Assembly: GCF_050859505.1 (NCBI RefSeq)
Contig: NZ_CP193934.1
Span: 186,001 to 250,000 of the forward strand
Length of the DNA stretch: 64,000 bases
Direction of reading: 5' to 3'
Origin: Marinirhabdus sp050859505
GTDB taxonomy: Bacteria; Bacteroidota; Bacteroidia; Flavobacteriales; Flavobacteriaceae
Shown: positions 9,251 through 17,756 of the stretch, in pieces
Position numbering within the stretch: the stretch's first letter is position 1
Layout: each line of letters begins with the position of its first letter
Position numbers and translations under genes: made by a program
Notes under the pieces: model-generated
What the model was told of the DNA's origin: nothing
The model's input: the letters and a program-made list of their open reading frames with translations, nothing else
Databases searched by the model: none

Positions 9251-9626
9251 AAACGTTTACAACTCCAAATTTTTGAGGGTTGTTCATCATATAATTAAGT
9301 AACCTGCCTACTTCTTCACTTTTTTCTTTTAATTCAATCTCTAATTCTTTAGTAATATACTCACAAGCTTGTGCAAATTCAATCCAAGTTTGTGTTTCTA
9401 GGTTTTCAGAATCTGCATCTGTCAATTTACTTTGAAAATGCTTTGGATATTTTCTCTTTCCATACGCCTCAGAGATCGCAGCCGATACGGCTCTTGATGA
9501 TCTTCTAATTTGGCTCGTTAAAGAAAATTGTTCCTCTTTCGGAAATCCTTTTGAAATTTCCAATATACTCATTGCTAGCTCGAATGATTTTTTATAAGCT
9601 AGTAATTCTTGGAATTTCATATTCAA
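9249..9626 (-). CDS. four-helix-bundle protein (S23/IVP family) inserted in the nqr operon
   Basis: A 125-aa, highly charged helical protein of the 'four helix bundle protein' family, first known from ORFs in 23S rRNA intervening sequences. Typical marks are FQELLAYKKSFELAM at the N-terminus, SLTSQIRRSSRAVSAAISEA in the middle, and the ETQTWIEFA region. No enzymatic motif is present; the biochemical role of this family is not established, although related proteins accompany diversity-generating retroelements as nucleic-acid-binding pentamers. ATG at 9626 gives MNMKFQELL; starting at the next Met would cost only two residues. The gene lies between nqrD and nqrE, whose neighbours are otherwise 1-4 bp apart, and is bracketed by inverted heptad arrays, which suggests that it arrived as a cassette. 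Confidence 0.9.
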   Translation of the reverse strand: MNMKFQELLAYKKSFELAMSILEISKGFPKEEQFSLTSQIRRSSRAVSAAISEAYGKRKYPKHFQSKLTDADSENLETQTWIEFAQACEYITKELEIELKEKSEEVGRLLNYMMNNPQKFGVVNV

Positions 9627-9653
9627 TATGTCAAATTATTCAAGCAATCATTT

Positions 9654-9688
9654 ACTGATTACTGCGTACTGCAAACTGCGTACTGAAA
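9654..9688. repeat. heptad repeat array (right arm), abutting nqrD stop
   Basis: Five consecutive units, ACTGATT ACTGCGT ACTGCAA ACTGCGT ACTGAAA on the plus strand. Read in the nqrD direction they are nnnCAGT units starting at the first base after the nqrD TAA. Inverted relative to 9232-9249. Confidence 0.85.
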
Positions 9689-10336
9689 TTAATTCTCCTC
9701 TATTAATGCTTTATTTCGGCTACGTTGTACCCAAATAATAATACCTACCACTATTAATGCCATGGGAGGTAATACCATAAAACCATTATTTTCATAACCA
9801 AATTCATACAATCCTGTTTTCTCTACAGGATCTCCTAAAACTTGGAAACCGAATAATGTCCCACTACCAAGTAGTTCACGGAAAAACCCAACAATAATCA
9901 AGATTAATCCATAACCCGCTGCGTTACCAATTCCGTCAAGGAACGATTTCCACGGTCCGTTCGCCAAAGCAAAGGCTTCAAAACGTCCCATAATAATACA
10001 GTTCGTAATAATTAATCCAATAAATACTGAAAGTTCCTTACTCAACTCGTACGCAAATGCTTTTAACACCTGGTCTACAATAATTACCAAGGTAGCTACC
10101 ACGATAAGTTGAACAATGATTCTAATTTTTGATGGGATAATGTTTCGCATTAACGAAATAACCACATTCCCTAATCCTAATACAAATACTACCGATACTG
10201 CCATTACAATACTAGGCTTTAACTGCGCAGTAATTGCTAGTGCAGAGCAAATACCTAATACCTGGATGGTGATTGGATTATCATCTGCTAATGGATCCAG
10301 TATTAGTTTTCTATCTTTTTTTGAAAGTAATCCCAT
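9689..10336 (-). CDS. nqrD: Na+-NQR subunit D
   Basis: Integral membrane subunit of the sodium pump, partner of NqrE. The 215 residues contain about six hydrophobic helices; Cys30 (VLGICSALA) and Cys113 (IITNCIIMGR) match the ligand positions of the NqrD/E iron centre. It starts 3 bp after nqrC. The stop codon is followed immediately by a heptad repeat array and the S23-type gene, so nqrD and nqrE are 478 bp apart, unlike the other junctions of the operon. Confidence 0.96.
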   Translation of the reverse strand: MGLLSKKDRKLILDPLADDNPITIQVLGICSALAITAQLKPSIVMAVSVVFVLGLGNVVISLMRNIIPSKIRIIVQLIVVATLVIIVDQVLKAFAYELSKELSVFIGLIITNCIIMGRFEAFALANGPWKSFLDGIGNAAGYGLILIIVGFFRELLGSGTLFGFQVLGDPVEKTGLYEFGYENNGFMVLPPMALIVVGIIIWVQRSRNKALIEEN

Positions 10337-10339
10337 TTC

Positions 10340-11086
10340 TTATTTATTTAAAGATTTGAAGTAAGGCACATACATTTTCATGTCCTTTTTTAACATGGCC
10401 GCAACCCCATCTCCAGTAATAGTAGCTCCCGCTAGGGCATCTACTTCAAAATCTGTTTTGTCTATATTTTTAGGATCATTATTTCCTTTTGCCACAGAGA
10501 TTCCTTTAAAAACATCCCCGTCTAAAAATTTCTCACCCGTAAAGTCATCCATAAAGTAGCGTTGCTTTATCTCGGCACCCAATCCTGGTGTTTCTCCTTT
10601 ATGATCAAAATACACGCCTTGAATGGTCATCGATTTATCCATAGCAATAAAGCCCCATATGGCATCCCAAAGTCCTTTACCTCTTACGGGCACAACATAT
10701 ACTTCTTTGCCATCTTTCTCTCCTACAAATAAAGGTAACCTTCTAACGTAGCCTTCCTTCTTAGCTTTTGTACCTTCTTTTTTAATATCAATTAAATAAG
10801 CTTCAGGATTTTCAGTTACTTTATCACCTTCTATAACGTATTGCTTTTTGATGTACTTATCAAACTCCGCTTGCACGTTTTCAGTAATAAAGGTTGCTGC
10901 ACCAGACTCCTCATTATCGTTAATACCAATAGCATATAAAATATTCTGCTGCTTTTCATTTTTTTCATTAGCTTTTACCATAGGCTTTAAACCACTAGCA
11001 AAACCTGCCAATAAACTCCCTACCACAAGCACCATAATAACGGCAAATATGATAGTATATACGTTTGAATCTTTATTAACTGCCAT
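10340..11086 (-). CDS. nqrC: Na+-NQR subunit C (covalent FMN)
   Basis: Flavoprotein subunit with FMN bound covalently to threonine. One N-terminal membrane segment (about 10-32) is followed by a large periplasmic domain containing the flavinylation motif DALAGATIT at 216-224, so Thr224 is the likely FMN site; the usual Ser of SGAT is Ala here, a substitution I expect to be tolerated. Placed 2 bp after nqrB and 3 bp before nqrD. Flavinylation needs an ApbE-type transferase, which is not encoded in this window. Confidence 0.95.
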   Translation of the reverse strand: MAVNKDSNVYTIIFAVIMVLVVGSLLAGFASGLKPMVKANEKNEKQQNILYAIGINDNEESGAATFITENVQAEFDKYIKKQYVIEGDKVTENPEAYLIDIKKEGTKAKKEGYVRRLPLFVGEKDGKEVYVVPVRGKGLWDAIWGFIAMDKSMTIQGVYFDHKGETPGLGAEIKQRYFMDDFTGEKFLDGDVFKGISVAKGNNDPKNIDKTDFEVDALAGATITGDGVAAMLKKDMKMYVPYFKSLNK

Positions 11087-11088
11087 AA

Positions 11089-12309
11089 TTAAGCTGTTTT
11101 AACTTTTAAACGTTTTGCTCTTTTTTTAATATTTCCTTCAATCACATAATGATCGATAGTAGGTGCAAATACGTTCATTAACAATATTGCTAAGAAAACT
11201 CCTTCGGGATAGGCTGGGTTAAATACCCGAATAAGAATGGAAATAAATCCAATTAAAAATCCATAAATCCATTTCCCTTTATTGGTCTGACTGGCAGTTA
11301 CAGGGTCTGTTGCCATATACACAGCACCAAATAAAATACTACCTATAATAAGGTGTTGCCAGAACGGTACATTCATTAAACCGAAGAACTTAGAACTCTC
11401 TCCTATCCATCCTGCTGAAACGACTCCATTAAAGATTAATCCCATCGTTAAGGCTCCTACCAGCGTACTGAAGATAATACGCCAACTACCAATCTTGGTG
11501 AAGATTAAAATTAATGCTCCAACAAGTATCAATATTTTTGATGTTTCTCCTACCGAGCCTGGTATAAAGCCCCAAAACATATCCCAATAATCATAGGCTA
11601 TATTTGTGGTGTTCTGTGCATAACTTCCTAAGATAGTCTCGCCAGAAATAGCATCTACATTGGCTCCTGCCAAGATTTCTTTTTGACGGTCTACCGCTCC
11701 GTGAACCCATACTTTATCGCCACTCATCCACGTTGGATACGCAAAAAACAAAAAGGCACGAATGGTTAATGCCGGGTTCAAAATATTCATTCCTGTACCT
11801 CCAAAAACTTCTTTTCCTATCACTACCCCAAAGGCTACAGCAACTGCCAGCATCCATAATGGAATATCTATAGGTACAATTAAAGGCACTAACATTCCTG
11901 TTACCAAATAGCCTTCTTCTACTTCGTGTCCTTTTATTACAGCGAAAATAAATTCGATTAACAACCCTACTCCGTAAGAAACCAATACTAATGGCAAAAC
12001 AGTCCAGGCACCCAAGACGAAGTTATCCCACGTAAAGAAGTTTGCCAATGGCGCTTGACGCAGTGTTTCGTCAATGGCTGAGTAATGTTGGTATCCGGCA
12101 TTAAAAATTCCGAAGATCAAACACGGCACCAATGCCAAGATCACAGTATTCATAGTACGCTTTAAATCGTCTGCCGCTTTAATATGCGTCCCATTGTGCG
12201 TAGTTTCGTTAGGCAAATACAAAAAGGTGTGCAACGCGTTAAACGCAGGAGCCATTTTAGTCCCTTTATATTTTTCCTTTAGCGTATGTAATTTTTGTTT
12301 CAATCCCAT
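11089..12309 (-). CDS. nqrB: Na+-NQR subunit B
   Basis: Large membrane subunit that carries covalent FMN and riboflavin and forms part of the sodium path. The 406 residues show about ten hydrophobic segments, with the conserved NILNPALTIRAF stretch near 175-186. The probable flavin-attachment motif reads DAISGETIL at 219-227, with Thr225 as acceptor; the residue before Thr is Glu rather than the Ala of the usual SGAT. Spacing is 4 bp from nqrA and 2 bp from nqrC, so translation is probably coupled. Confidence 0.96.
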   Translation of the reverse strand: MGLKQKLHTLKEKYKGTKMAPAFNALHTFLYLPNETTHNGTHIKAADDLKRTMNTVILALVPCLIFGIFNAGYQHYSAIDETLRQAPLANFFTWDNFVLGAWTVLPLVLVSYGVGLLIEFIFAVIKGHEVEEGYLVTGMLVPLIVPIDIPLWMLAVAVAFGVVIGKEVFGGTGMNILNPALTIRAFLFFAYPTWMSGDKVWVHGAVDRQKEILAGANVDAISGETILGSYAQNTTNIAYDYWDMFWGFIPGSVGETSKILILVGALILIFTKIGSWRIIFSTLVGALTMGLIFNGVVSAGWIGESSKFFGLMNVPFWQHLIIGSILFGAVYMATDPVTASQTNKGKWIYGFLIGFISILIRVFNPAYPEGVFLAILLMNVFAPTIDHYVIEGNIKKRAKRLKVKTA

Positions 12310-12313
12310 AGCG

Positions 12314-13666
12314 TTATCCTATTTCTTTATACATTAAGTCCAACCCGTTTCTAATAATTTGTTGGTGTGGTTGTTTAGACACACAGATAAATTCGGTCAA
12401 TGCGAAATCTTCTGGTGCTACTTCATACATTCCTAACGCTTCCATAGCATCAAGATCTTGTACCATACACGCTTTCAAGATTTGCATCGGGTAGATATCC
12501 AGCGGAAAAACCTGCTCATAATTACCCGTTACCACAAAGGCTCTATGCTCTCCGTTGGTATTTGTGTCCAATTCAAATTTTTTCTTTGGTTGCATCCAAG
12601 AAAAAGTTAAGGCTCTGGAGTTTGAAATTTTATTGAAGACTGGTTTAGTCCATCCAAATAATTCGTAATCGTCTCCTTCAGGAATTACCGTCACAGTATT
12701 TGCGTAAAATCCTAGGTGCTGTTTTGGTGAAATTTGTGTTCCAGACAAAACATCGCCACTAATCACGCGAACATTTTCTTCATTGAGACCACTATCATAC
12801 ACAAATGTTGAAACCTCAGCTCCAATTTTTGTAGTGTAGTATTTTGGTGTTTTTACTGAAGAACCCGCCAAAGCAATAACTCTTTCAGCATTAAACTTTC
12901 CTGTTAACAACAACTCACCAATAATAACCAAATCTTGTGCGGCAACAGTCCAAACAGTTTCACCTTTATTAATAGGATCTATCATGGCAATTTGAGTTCC
13001 AACATTCCCTGCAGGATGTTGCCCTTGTACTGAATGGATCACGGCATCTCTCATCCCTTTCAAAGGGGAACTCCCATCGCTTCCAACGCCTATGTGCACA
13101 GCTCCTTCGGTTAGCTTACTAAGCGCAGTCACTGCTGCTTGTAATTCGGCCTCTTTTCCCTGTAAAGTAAAGTCAAGATCTGCCGCTAACGGTGCCGTGG
13201 TGTATCCCGAAATAAAAATAGCTTTTGGTGCTACGGTAGGATTTGCAATAACATCGTAGGGACGTTGCTTAATGAATGGCCAGCAACCTGTAGCCAGTAA
13301 ATGACTTTTAAGCGCTTCGCTTTCCATAGAACCTACATTCACACTTCCGTGATCTACAAAAGTATCTTGCGGTTCGGCTTCAATAAGGACACGCGTAATC
13401 ACACGCTTTGCACCACGCTCGATTGCGGTTAAAGTACCACTTACGGGGGACGCAAATTTTATGCTGTCGCTGTCTTTTGAATAGAAAATAATTTCTCCTG
13501 CCTGAATTTTTGCACCTTCCTTTACTACCATTTTGGGAGTGGTAAGATGGAAGTCGGCAGGTCTTATGGCGAACGTCCTAGAACGTGGAGCTCTGGACAG
13601 CGTTTTTTCCGCTTCGCCTTTAAGGTTTATGGTAAGACCTTTTTTAATCTTAATGTCTTTGGACAT
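12314..13666 (-). CDS. nqrA: Na+-NQR subunit A
   Basis: Peripheral cytoplasmic-side subunit of the sodium-translocating NADH:quinone reductase, implicated in quinone binding. 450 aa, the normal family length, beginning MSKDIKIKKGLTINLKGEAE. Recognisable by the N-terminal barrel-sandwich segment (KMVVKEGAKIQAGEIIF), GSDGSSPLKGMRDAVIHSV, and the C-terminal region ending YKEIG. First gene of nqrABCD-(S23)-EF; a TAnnTTTG box lies 63 bp upstream. Confidence 0.97.
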   Translation of the reverse strand: MSKDIKIKKGLTINLKGEAEKTLSRAPRSRTFAIRPADFHLTTPKMVVKEGAKIQAGEIIFYSKDSDSIKFASPVSGTLTAIERGAKRVITRVLIEAEPQDTFVDHGSVNVGSMESEALKSHLLATGCWPFIKQRPYDVIANPTVAPKAIFISGYTTAPLAADLDFTLQGKEAELQAAVTALSKLTEGAVHIGVGSDGSSPLKGMRDAVIHSVQGQHPAGNVGTQIAMIDPINKGETVWTVAAQDLVIIGELLLTGKFNAERVIALAGSSVKTPKYYTTKIGAEVSTFVYDSGLNEENVRVISGDVLSGTQISPKQHLGFYANTVTVIPEGDDYELFGWTKPVFNKISNSRALTFSWMQPKKKFELDTNTNGEHRAFVVTGNYEQVFPLDIYPMQILKACMVQDLDAMEALGMYEVAPEDFALTEFICVSKQPHQQIIRNGLDLMYKEIG

Positions 13667-13728
13667 AGGATAGTTGTGTTAAAATTGCCTTTGCCCCTAC
13701 GAACCTTTTCAGCTCGGTTTAGGGTGTG

Positions 13729-13736
13729 CAAATTTA
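13729..13736 (-). promoter_or_regulatory. nqr operon -7 promoter box
   Basis: On the minus strand it reads TAAATTTG, a full TAnnTTTG match, with a TTG at 13758-13760 about 21 bp upstream as a possible -33 element. The predicted leader before nqrA is about 55 bases. Confidence 0.55.
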
Positions 13737-13859
13737 ATAATTTAATGTAGCATTACGCAAGGAATATATCTTAAAATTTCAATACCAAACCAGCTTCTAT
13801 TTCAGTTATAAAAGAAGGCACAAAAATTGTGTATATTTAACCACTTAAAATACATTTTC

Positions 13860-15116
13860 ATGTTCAAAAATATTGCCTCGCTTCTATTATTAATTTGTAC
13901 CTGCGCGCTAGTAAAAGCTCAGGAAGCCCAAGAAATTCCACCGCCAGAATACATTGGGACGGTACAGTTTAGAGGAACTTCTTCCCAAAATCAAATACCC
14001 GTTATATCACTGGGCGACAGACTTCAAATTTCTTTTGATGCGCTTAATGGAAATGAAGACGACTTTTATTATAAAATAGACCATTATAATTTTGACTGGA
14101 CTCCCAGCGACCTCTCTAAAAATGAATATTTAGGAGGTTTTGATGAAGTGCGTATTGAAACGTATGAAAACTCCTTAAATACCCTTCAAATTTTTTCGCA
14201 TTACTTTTTAACCATTCCTAACCGAGAAACCAGTAGGATTTCAAAAAGTGGAAACTACCTCATTACATTTTCTGATGACGATGGAAACATTGTATTTTCC
14301 AGAAAATTTATCGTCATGGAAAATGTGGTAGGCGTGCAGGTAGATATTAAAAGAGCACGGGATTTACGTCGTATTAGAACAGATCAAGTAGTTCAGTTCA
14401 CTATCAATTCCCCAAGTTTATTGCTTATAAACCCTAAACAGAACGTAAAGACGTTGGTGATGCAAAACGGCAATATTAAAAGCTCCATTTCCAACTTGGT
14501 GCCCCAATACACCATTGGAACAGAACTTATTTACCGATATGATAAAGAAGCTGCTTTTGGTGGTGGAAATGAATATCATTTTTTTGACAACAAAGATGTT
14601 CGTGCGGCAAACAACAGCATAAGACGTATAGAATTAAACGACATCTACGAAAATTATCTCTTTACAGATATAGACCGAAGTGACAGACCCTACACTTACA
14701 ATCCAGATATAAACGGAGATTTCGTAGTGAGAAACCTTGGTGCCGAAGACCAGAGAATAGAAGCAGAATATGTGCGTATGCATTTTAGCCTTCAGTATTT
14801 TGAACCGCTAGGAGAAAAAGAAATCCACATCTACGGAAACTTTAATAACTACACTATTGATGGCTCTACTTATATGCGCTATAACGACAAAACAGATACG
14901 TTTCAAAATTCGCGTCTCTTTAAGCAAGGTTTTTATAATTACAAATACGTATTAGTAGACCGTGACGGAAGTATTGACGAAGGTGCCATTAGTGGCGACT
15001 TCTGGGAAACCGAAAATGAATACACTGTATTGGTTTATTACCGGGGACCTGGAGAGCGATTCGACCGCGTAATAGGTTTTGGACTTGGTAGCTCTACTAC
15101 TATTACCAATAACTAA
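13860..15116 (+). CDS. type IX secretion system plug protein (DUF5103 family)
   Basis: I recognise this as the DUF5103 family, now assigned as the T9SS plug protein that closes the lateral opening of the SprA translocon when no substrate is passing. I start at the second in-frame ATG (13860, MFKNIASLLLLICTCALVKAQ), which gives a standard signal peptide cut after VKA; an upstream ATG would add 11 non-signal residues. The mature 400 residues are beta-rich, with conserved-looking stretches HYNFDWTPSDLSKNEYLGGF, GNYLITFSDDDGN and the C-terminal immunoglobulin-like part (VYYRGPGERFDRVIGFG). It fits with the two T9SS clients and the PorT-like protein in this window. Monocistronic or cotranscribed with the downstream decarboxylase (53 bp gap). 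Confidence 0.85.
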   Translation: MFKNIASLLLLICTCALVKAQEAQEIPPPEYIGTVQFRGTSSQNQIPVISLGDRLQISFDALNGNEDDFYYKIDHYNFDWTPSDLSKNEYLGGFDEVRIETYENSLNTLQIFSHYFLTIPNRETSRISKSGNYLITFSDDDGNIVFSRKFIVMENVVGVQVDIKRARDLRRIRTDQVVQFTINSPSLLLINPKQNVKTLVMQNGNIKSSISNLVPQYTIGTELIYRYDKEAAFGGGNEYHFFDNKDVRAANNSIRRIELNDIYENYLFTDIDRSDRPYTYNPDINGDFVVRNLGAEDQRIEAEYVRMHFSLQYFEPLGEKEIHIYGNFNNYTIDGSTYMRYNDKTDTFQNSRLFKQGFYNYKYVLVDRDGSIDEGAISGDFWETENEYTVLVYYRGPGERFDRVIGFGLGSSTTITNN

Positions 15117-15120
15117 AGAA

Positions 15121-15153
15121 ATTTGTAAGCTTCTAAGATAGCTTACTACAAAT
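15121..15153 (+). other. stem-loop between plug protein and decarboxylase genes
   Basis: GTAAGCT (15125-15131) pairs perfectly with AGCTTAC (15140-15146), and ATTT/AAAT can extend the stem with a bulge. No T-run follows, so it may be an mRNA processing or stability element rather than a terminator. Confidence 0.3.
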
Positions 15154-15169
15154 CACCCAAATTTACATT

Positions 15170-16558
15170 ATGACAAACGAACTTGAATTATTTAACAAGC
15201 TCGCACACAAACTTTTTGAAGCCGAAAATACTAATCCTGTAACGCAACCTGTTCCCGCAGCTGAATTGTTTGAGCAGCTGGACATAAAATTGCACGATCA
15301 ACCAGACGTCAATTTTGAGAAAACTATAGAAAAATTAATCCTCAGCACACCTAGAACGGCAACTCGTTTGTTTTTTAATCAGTTGTTTGGCGGTAGAAAT
15401 CCTAAGGCCACGCTGGGAGATCTACTGGCGGTGTTACTCAATAATAGCATGTACACCTACAAAGTAGCGGGTCCGCAAGTGGGTGTGGAAAAAGAAATCC
15501 TTCATAACATTTGCGATAGGATAGGATATCCAAAAACCAGCGACGGTACTTTTGCTCCGGGAGGTTCTATGAGCAATTTTATGGCCATGGTGATGGCACG
15601 TGACACTTTTAATGAACGTATTAAAACCGAAGGCGTACAACAAAAACTCATTGTGTATACTTCGGCAGAGTCACATTATTCTATTCCTAAAAATGCTGCT
15701 CTAATGGGCGTAGGACGTGAACAAGTACGCTACGTAGCGACAGATGCGCTTGGGAAAATGATTCCGGAGGCCTTAGCAATTTTAATTAAAAAAGATCTTG
15801 ACGATGGTAGCTATCCATTTTTTGTAAATGCCACGGCTGGAACTACTGTTTTAGGTGCTTTTGATGCTATTGAACCGTTGGCTGAAATTTGTAAGAAAAA
15901 CAACGTATGGTTGCACGTGGACGGCGCATATTGCGGCAGTGTGATTTTCAGTAATAAATATAAGCATTTGGTGAAAGGGTTAGAACTTAGTGACTCCTTC
16001 AGCGTAAATGCGCATAAAATGATGGGCACACCCCTCACCTGTTCAATTATTGTAACGCGACATAAAAAACATTTAAATAATTCTTTCAGTAATGATGCGG
16101 CATATTTGTATCAAACCGATGGTGATGATTATAATTTGGGTAAAACTTCCATCCAATGTGGAAGAAGAAACGATGCCCTAAAGTTCTGGACGCTTTGGAA
16201 AAGTGTTGGGACTAATGGACTTGAGAAAATTGTAAATCAGCAGTTTCAGTTAGCTGAAGTAGCTCGTGAGTATATTAAAAATAATAAAGATTATACCTTG
16301 TATAGTTTTGACGATTCCATTTCGGTATGTTTCAATTATAAAAACATTCCAGCACAACATTTATGTACAGCGCTCTACGAACATGCCGAATTAATGGTAG
16401 GCTACGGAACGTTTCAGGAAAATGAATTTATACGTTTGGTCACTATCAACGCAGGAAATAGCGAAGCAGATATTTTAAATTTCTTTGTGGTATTGGAACG
16501 CTTTGTGGAAGAAAATGAAGTTATTTTTACTACTGAAGTTATTTCGGAAGCGCGATAA
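15170..16558 (+). CDS. PLP-dependent decarboxylase (group II, glutamate/diaminobutyrate type)
   Basis: A pyridoxal-phosphate decarboxylase of the AAT-I fold. Key residues: His169 in TSAESHYS (stacks on the cofactor), Asp251 in LHVDGAYCG (binds the pyridine nitrogen) and Lys283 in SVNAHKMMGTPL (Schiff base). At 462 aa it has the length of glutamate, tyrosine or cysteine-sulfinate decarboxylases and diaminobutyrate decarboxylases; the sequence alone does not settle the substrate. GGRNPKATLGD near the N-terminus matches the substrate-loop region of the family. Located downstream of the T9SS plug gene and convergent with purT, with no partner transporter that would point to an acid-resistance role. 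Confidence 0.88.
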   Translation: MTNELELFNKLAHKLFEAENTNPVTQPVPAAELFEQLDIKLHDQPDVNFEKTIEKLILSTPRTATRLFFNQLFGGRNPKATLGDLLAVLLNNSMYTYKVAGPQVGVEKEILHNICDRIGYPKTSDGTFAPGGSMSNFMAMVMARDTFNERIKTEGVQQKLIVYTSAESHYSIPKNAALMGVGREQVRYVATDALGKMIPEALAILIKKDLDDGSYPFFVNATAGTTVLGAFDAIEPLAEICKKNNVWLHVDGAYCGSVIFSNKYKHLVKGLELSDSFSVNAHKMMGTPLTCSIIVTRHKKHLNNSFSNDAAYLYQTDGDDYNLGKTSIQCGRRNDALKFWTLWKSVGTNGLEKIVNQQFQLAEVAREYIKNNKDYTLYSFDDSISVCFNYKNIPAQHLCTALYEHAELMVGYGTFQENEFIRLVTINAGNSEADILNFFVVLERFVEENEVIFTTEVISEAR

Positions 16559-16581
16559 AGGGTAAAGTACTTTTTTAAAAC

Positions 16582-17745
16582 CTATAACCTCACCTCAACC
16601 TGCGCCGCCAATTCCTTTGCGCGTTTCGTAACTTCGGTCACATCTCCACCCAAAGCATCGTAGGTAACCACTACGCCCATCCGTCTATACGGACGTGAAG
16701 TAGGCTTCCCGAACAATCGGAAATCACTCTTAGGAGCCGAAGCTACCGCTTCAATGTTTGAAAAGGTTGGGGTATCGCTATGGCCAGTTGCCAGGATTAC
16801 GGCACTGGCACCTATACGTTCCTGGGTAATTTCAGCAATAGGAAGTCCTAGAACAGCACGTAGGTGCAATTCAAATTCGTTGAAGTTTTGTGTGTTTGCC
16901 AGGGTTACCATCCCCGTATCGTGAGGTCTTGGAGAGAGTTCAGAAAAATAAACGCCGTCGTCCCCTACAAAAAACTCGACACCCCAAATACCTGTACCAC
17001 CAAGAGTTTTAGTTACTTTGGCAGACATTTCCTGAGCGGTTTTTAAATATACTTGCTCCATCGTGGCAGGTTGCCAGCTTTCGCGGTAATCGCCACGGTC
17101 CTGTGTATGCCCAATAGGAGGACAAAACAAGGTTTCTCCGTTTCTTTGGGTTACGGTAAGTAAGGTAATTTCGTAGTTAAACGTAACAAATGTTTCTACA
17201 ATCACTTCGGCTACGTCGCCTCTGGAACCTTCTTGAGAATAGTTCCAAGCAGTTTCAATATCAGCTTCGGTTTTAATGGTGCTTTGTCCTTTTCCGCTGG
17301 AAGACATAAGGGGTTTTACTACGCAAGGCATTCCTATTTCAGAAACGGCTTTCTTTAATTCTTGAGCTGAAGTTGCATAGCGATACGCTGCTGTTTTCAA
17401 TCCAAGTTCCTTCGCCGCCAGATCCCGGATGGACTTTCGGTTCATGGTGAAATTAGCCGCTTTTGCACTTGGAATTACAGTAAAACCTTGTTTTTCGTAG
17501 TCGTAGAAACGTTCGGTACGTATGGCTTCAATTTCGGGAATAATATACTCTGGATTGTGTTTTTTTACCAAGGCATCCAGGGCATCTCCATCCAGCATAT
17601 TCATCACTTCAAACTCGTGAGCCACTTGCATAGCCGGGGCGTTAGCGTAACTATCAACAGCGATAACATATTGACCCAAGCGTTGTGCTGCAATTACAAA
17701 TTCTTTACCGAGTTCACCAGAGCCTAGAAGAAGGATTTTGGACAT
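16582..17745 (-). CDS. purT: formate-dependent phosphoribosylglycinamide formyltransferase 2
   Basis: ATP-grasp enzyme that makes formyl-GAR from GAR, formate and ATP, the folate-independent route for the third step of purine synthesis. 387 aa, typical length. Seen: N-terminal dinucleotide-like LLGSGELGKEFVIAAQRLG, the ATP-grasp loop PLMSSSGKGQS, the metal-binding region GVEFFVGDDGVYFSELSPRP and HDTGMVTLANTQ. It starts 11 bp after the aminotransferase gene and is the last gene of a desaturase-aminotransferase-purT run; a shared transcript is likely although the functions are unrelated. Confidence 0.95.
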   Translation of the reverse strand: MSKILLLGSGELGKEFVIAAQRLGQYVIAVDSYANAPAMQVAHEFEVMNMLDGDALDALVKKHNPEYIIPEIEAIRTERFYDYEKQGFTVIPSAKAANFTMNRKSIRDLAAKELGLKTAAYRYATSAQELKKAVSEIGMPCVVKPLMSSSGKGQSTIKTEADIETAWNYSQEGSRGDVAEVIVETFVTFNYEITLLTVTQRNGETLFCPPIGHTQDRGDYRESWQPATMEQVYLKTAQEMSAKVTKTLGGTGIWGVEFFVGDDGVYFSELSPRPHDTGMVTLANTQNFNEFELHLRAVLGLPIAEITQERIGASAVILATGHSDTPTFSNIEAVASAPKSDFRLFGKPTSRPYRRMGVVVTYDALGGDVTEVTKRAKELAAQVEVRL

Positions 17746-17756
17746 GAAATGTTGTT

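Noticed and set aside
15170..16558. Glutamate decarboxylase acid-resistance system
   Set aside because: No glutamate/GABA antiporter gene is adjacent, and the protein motifs fit several decarboxylases, so only the class is reported.
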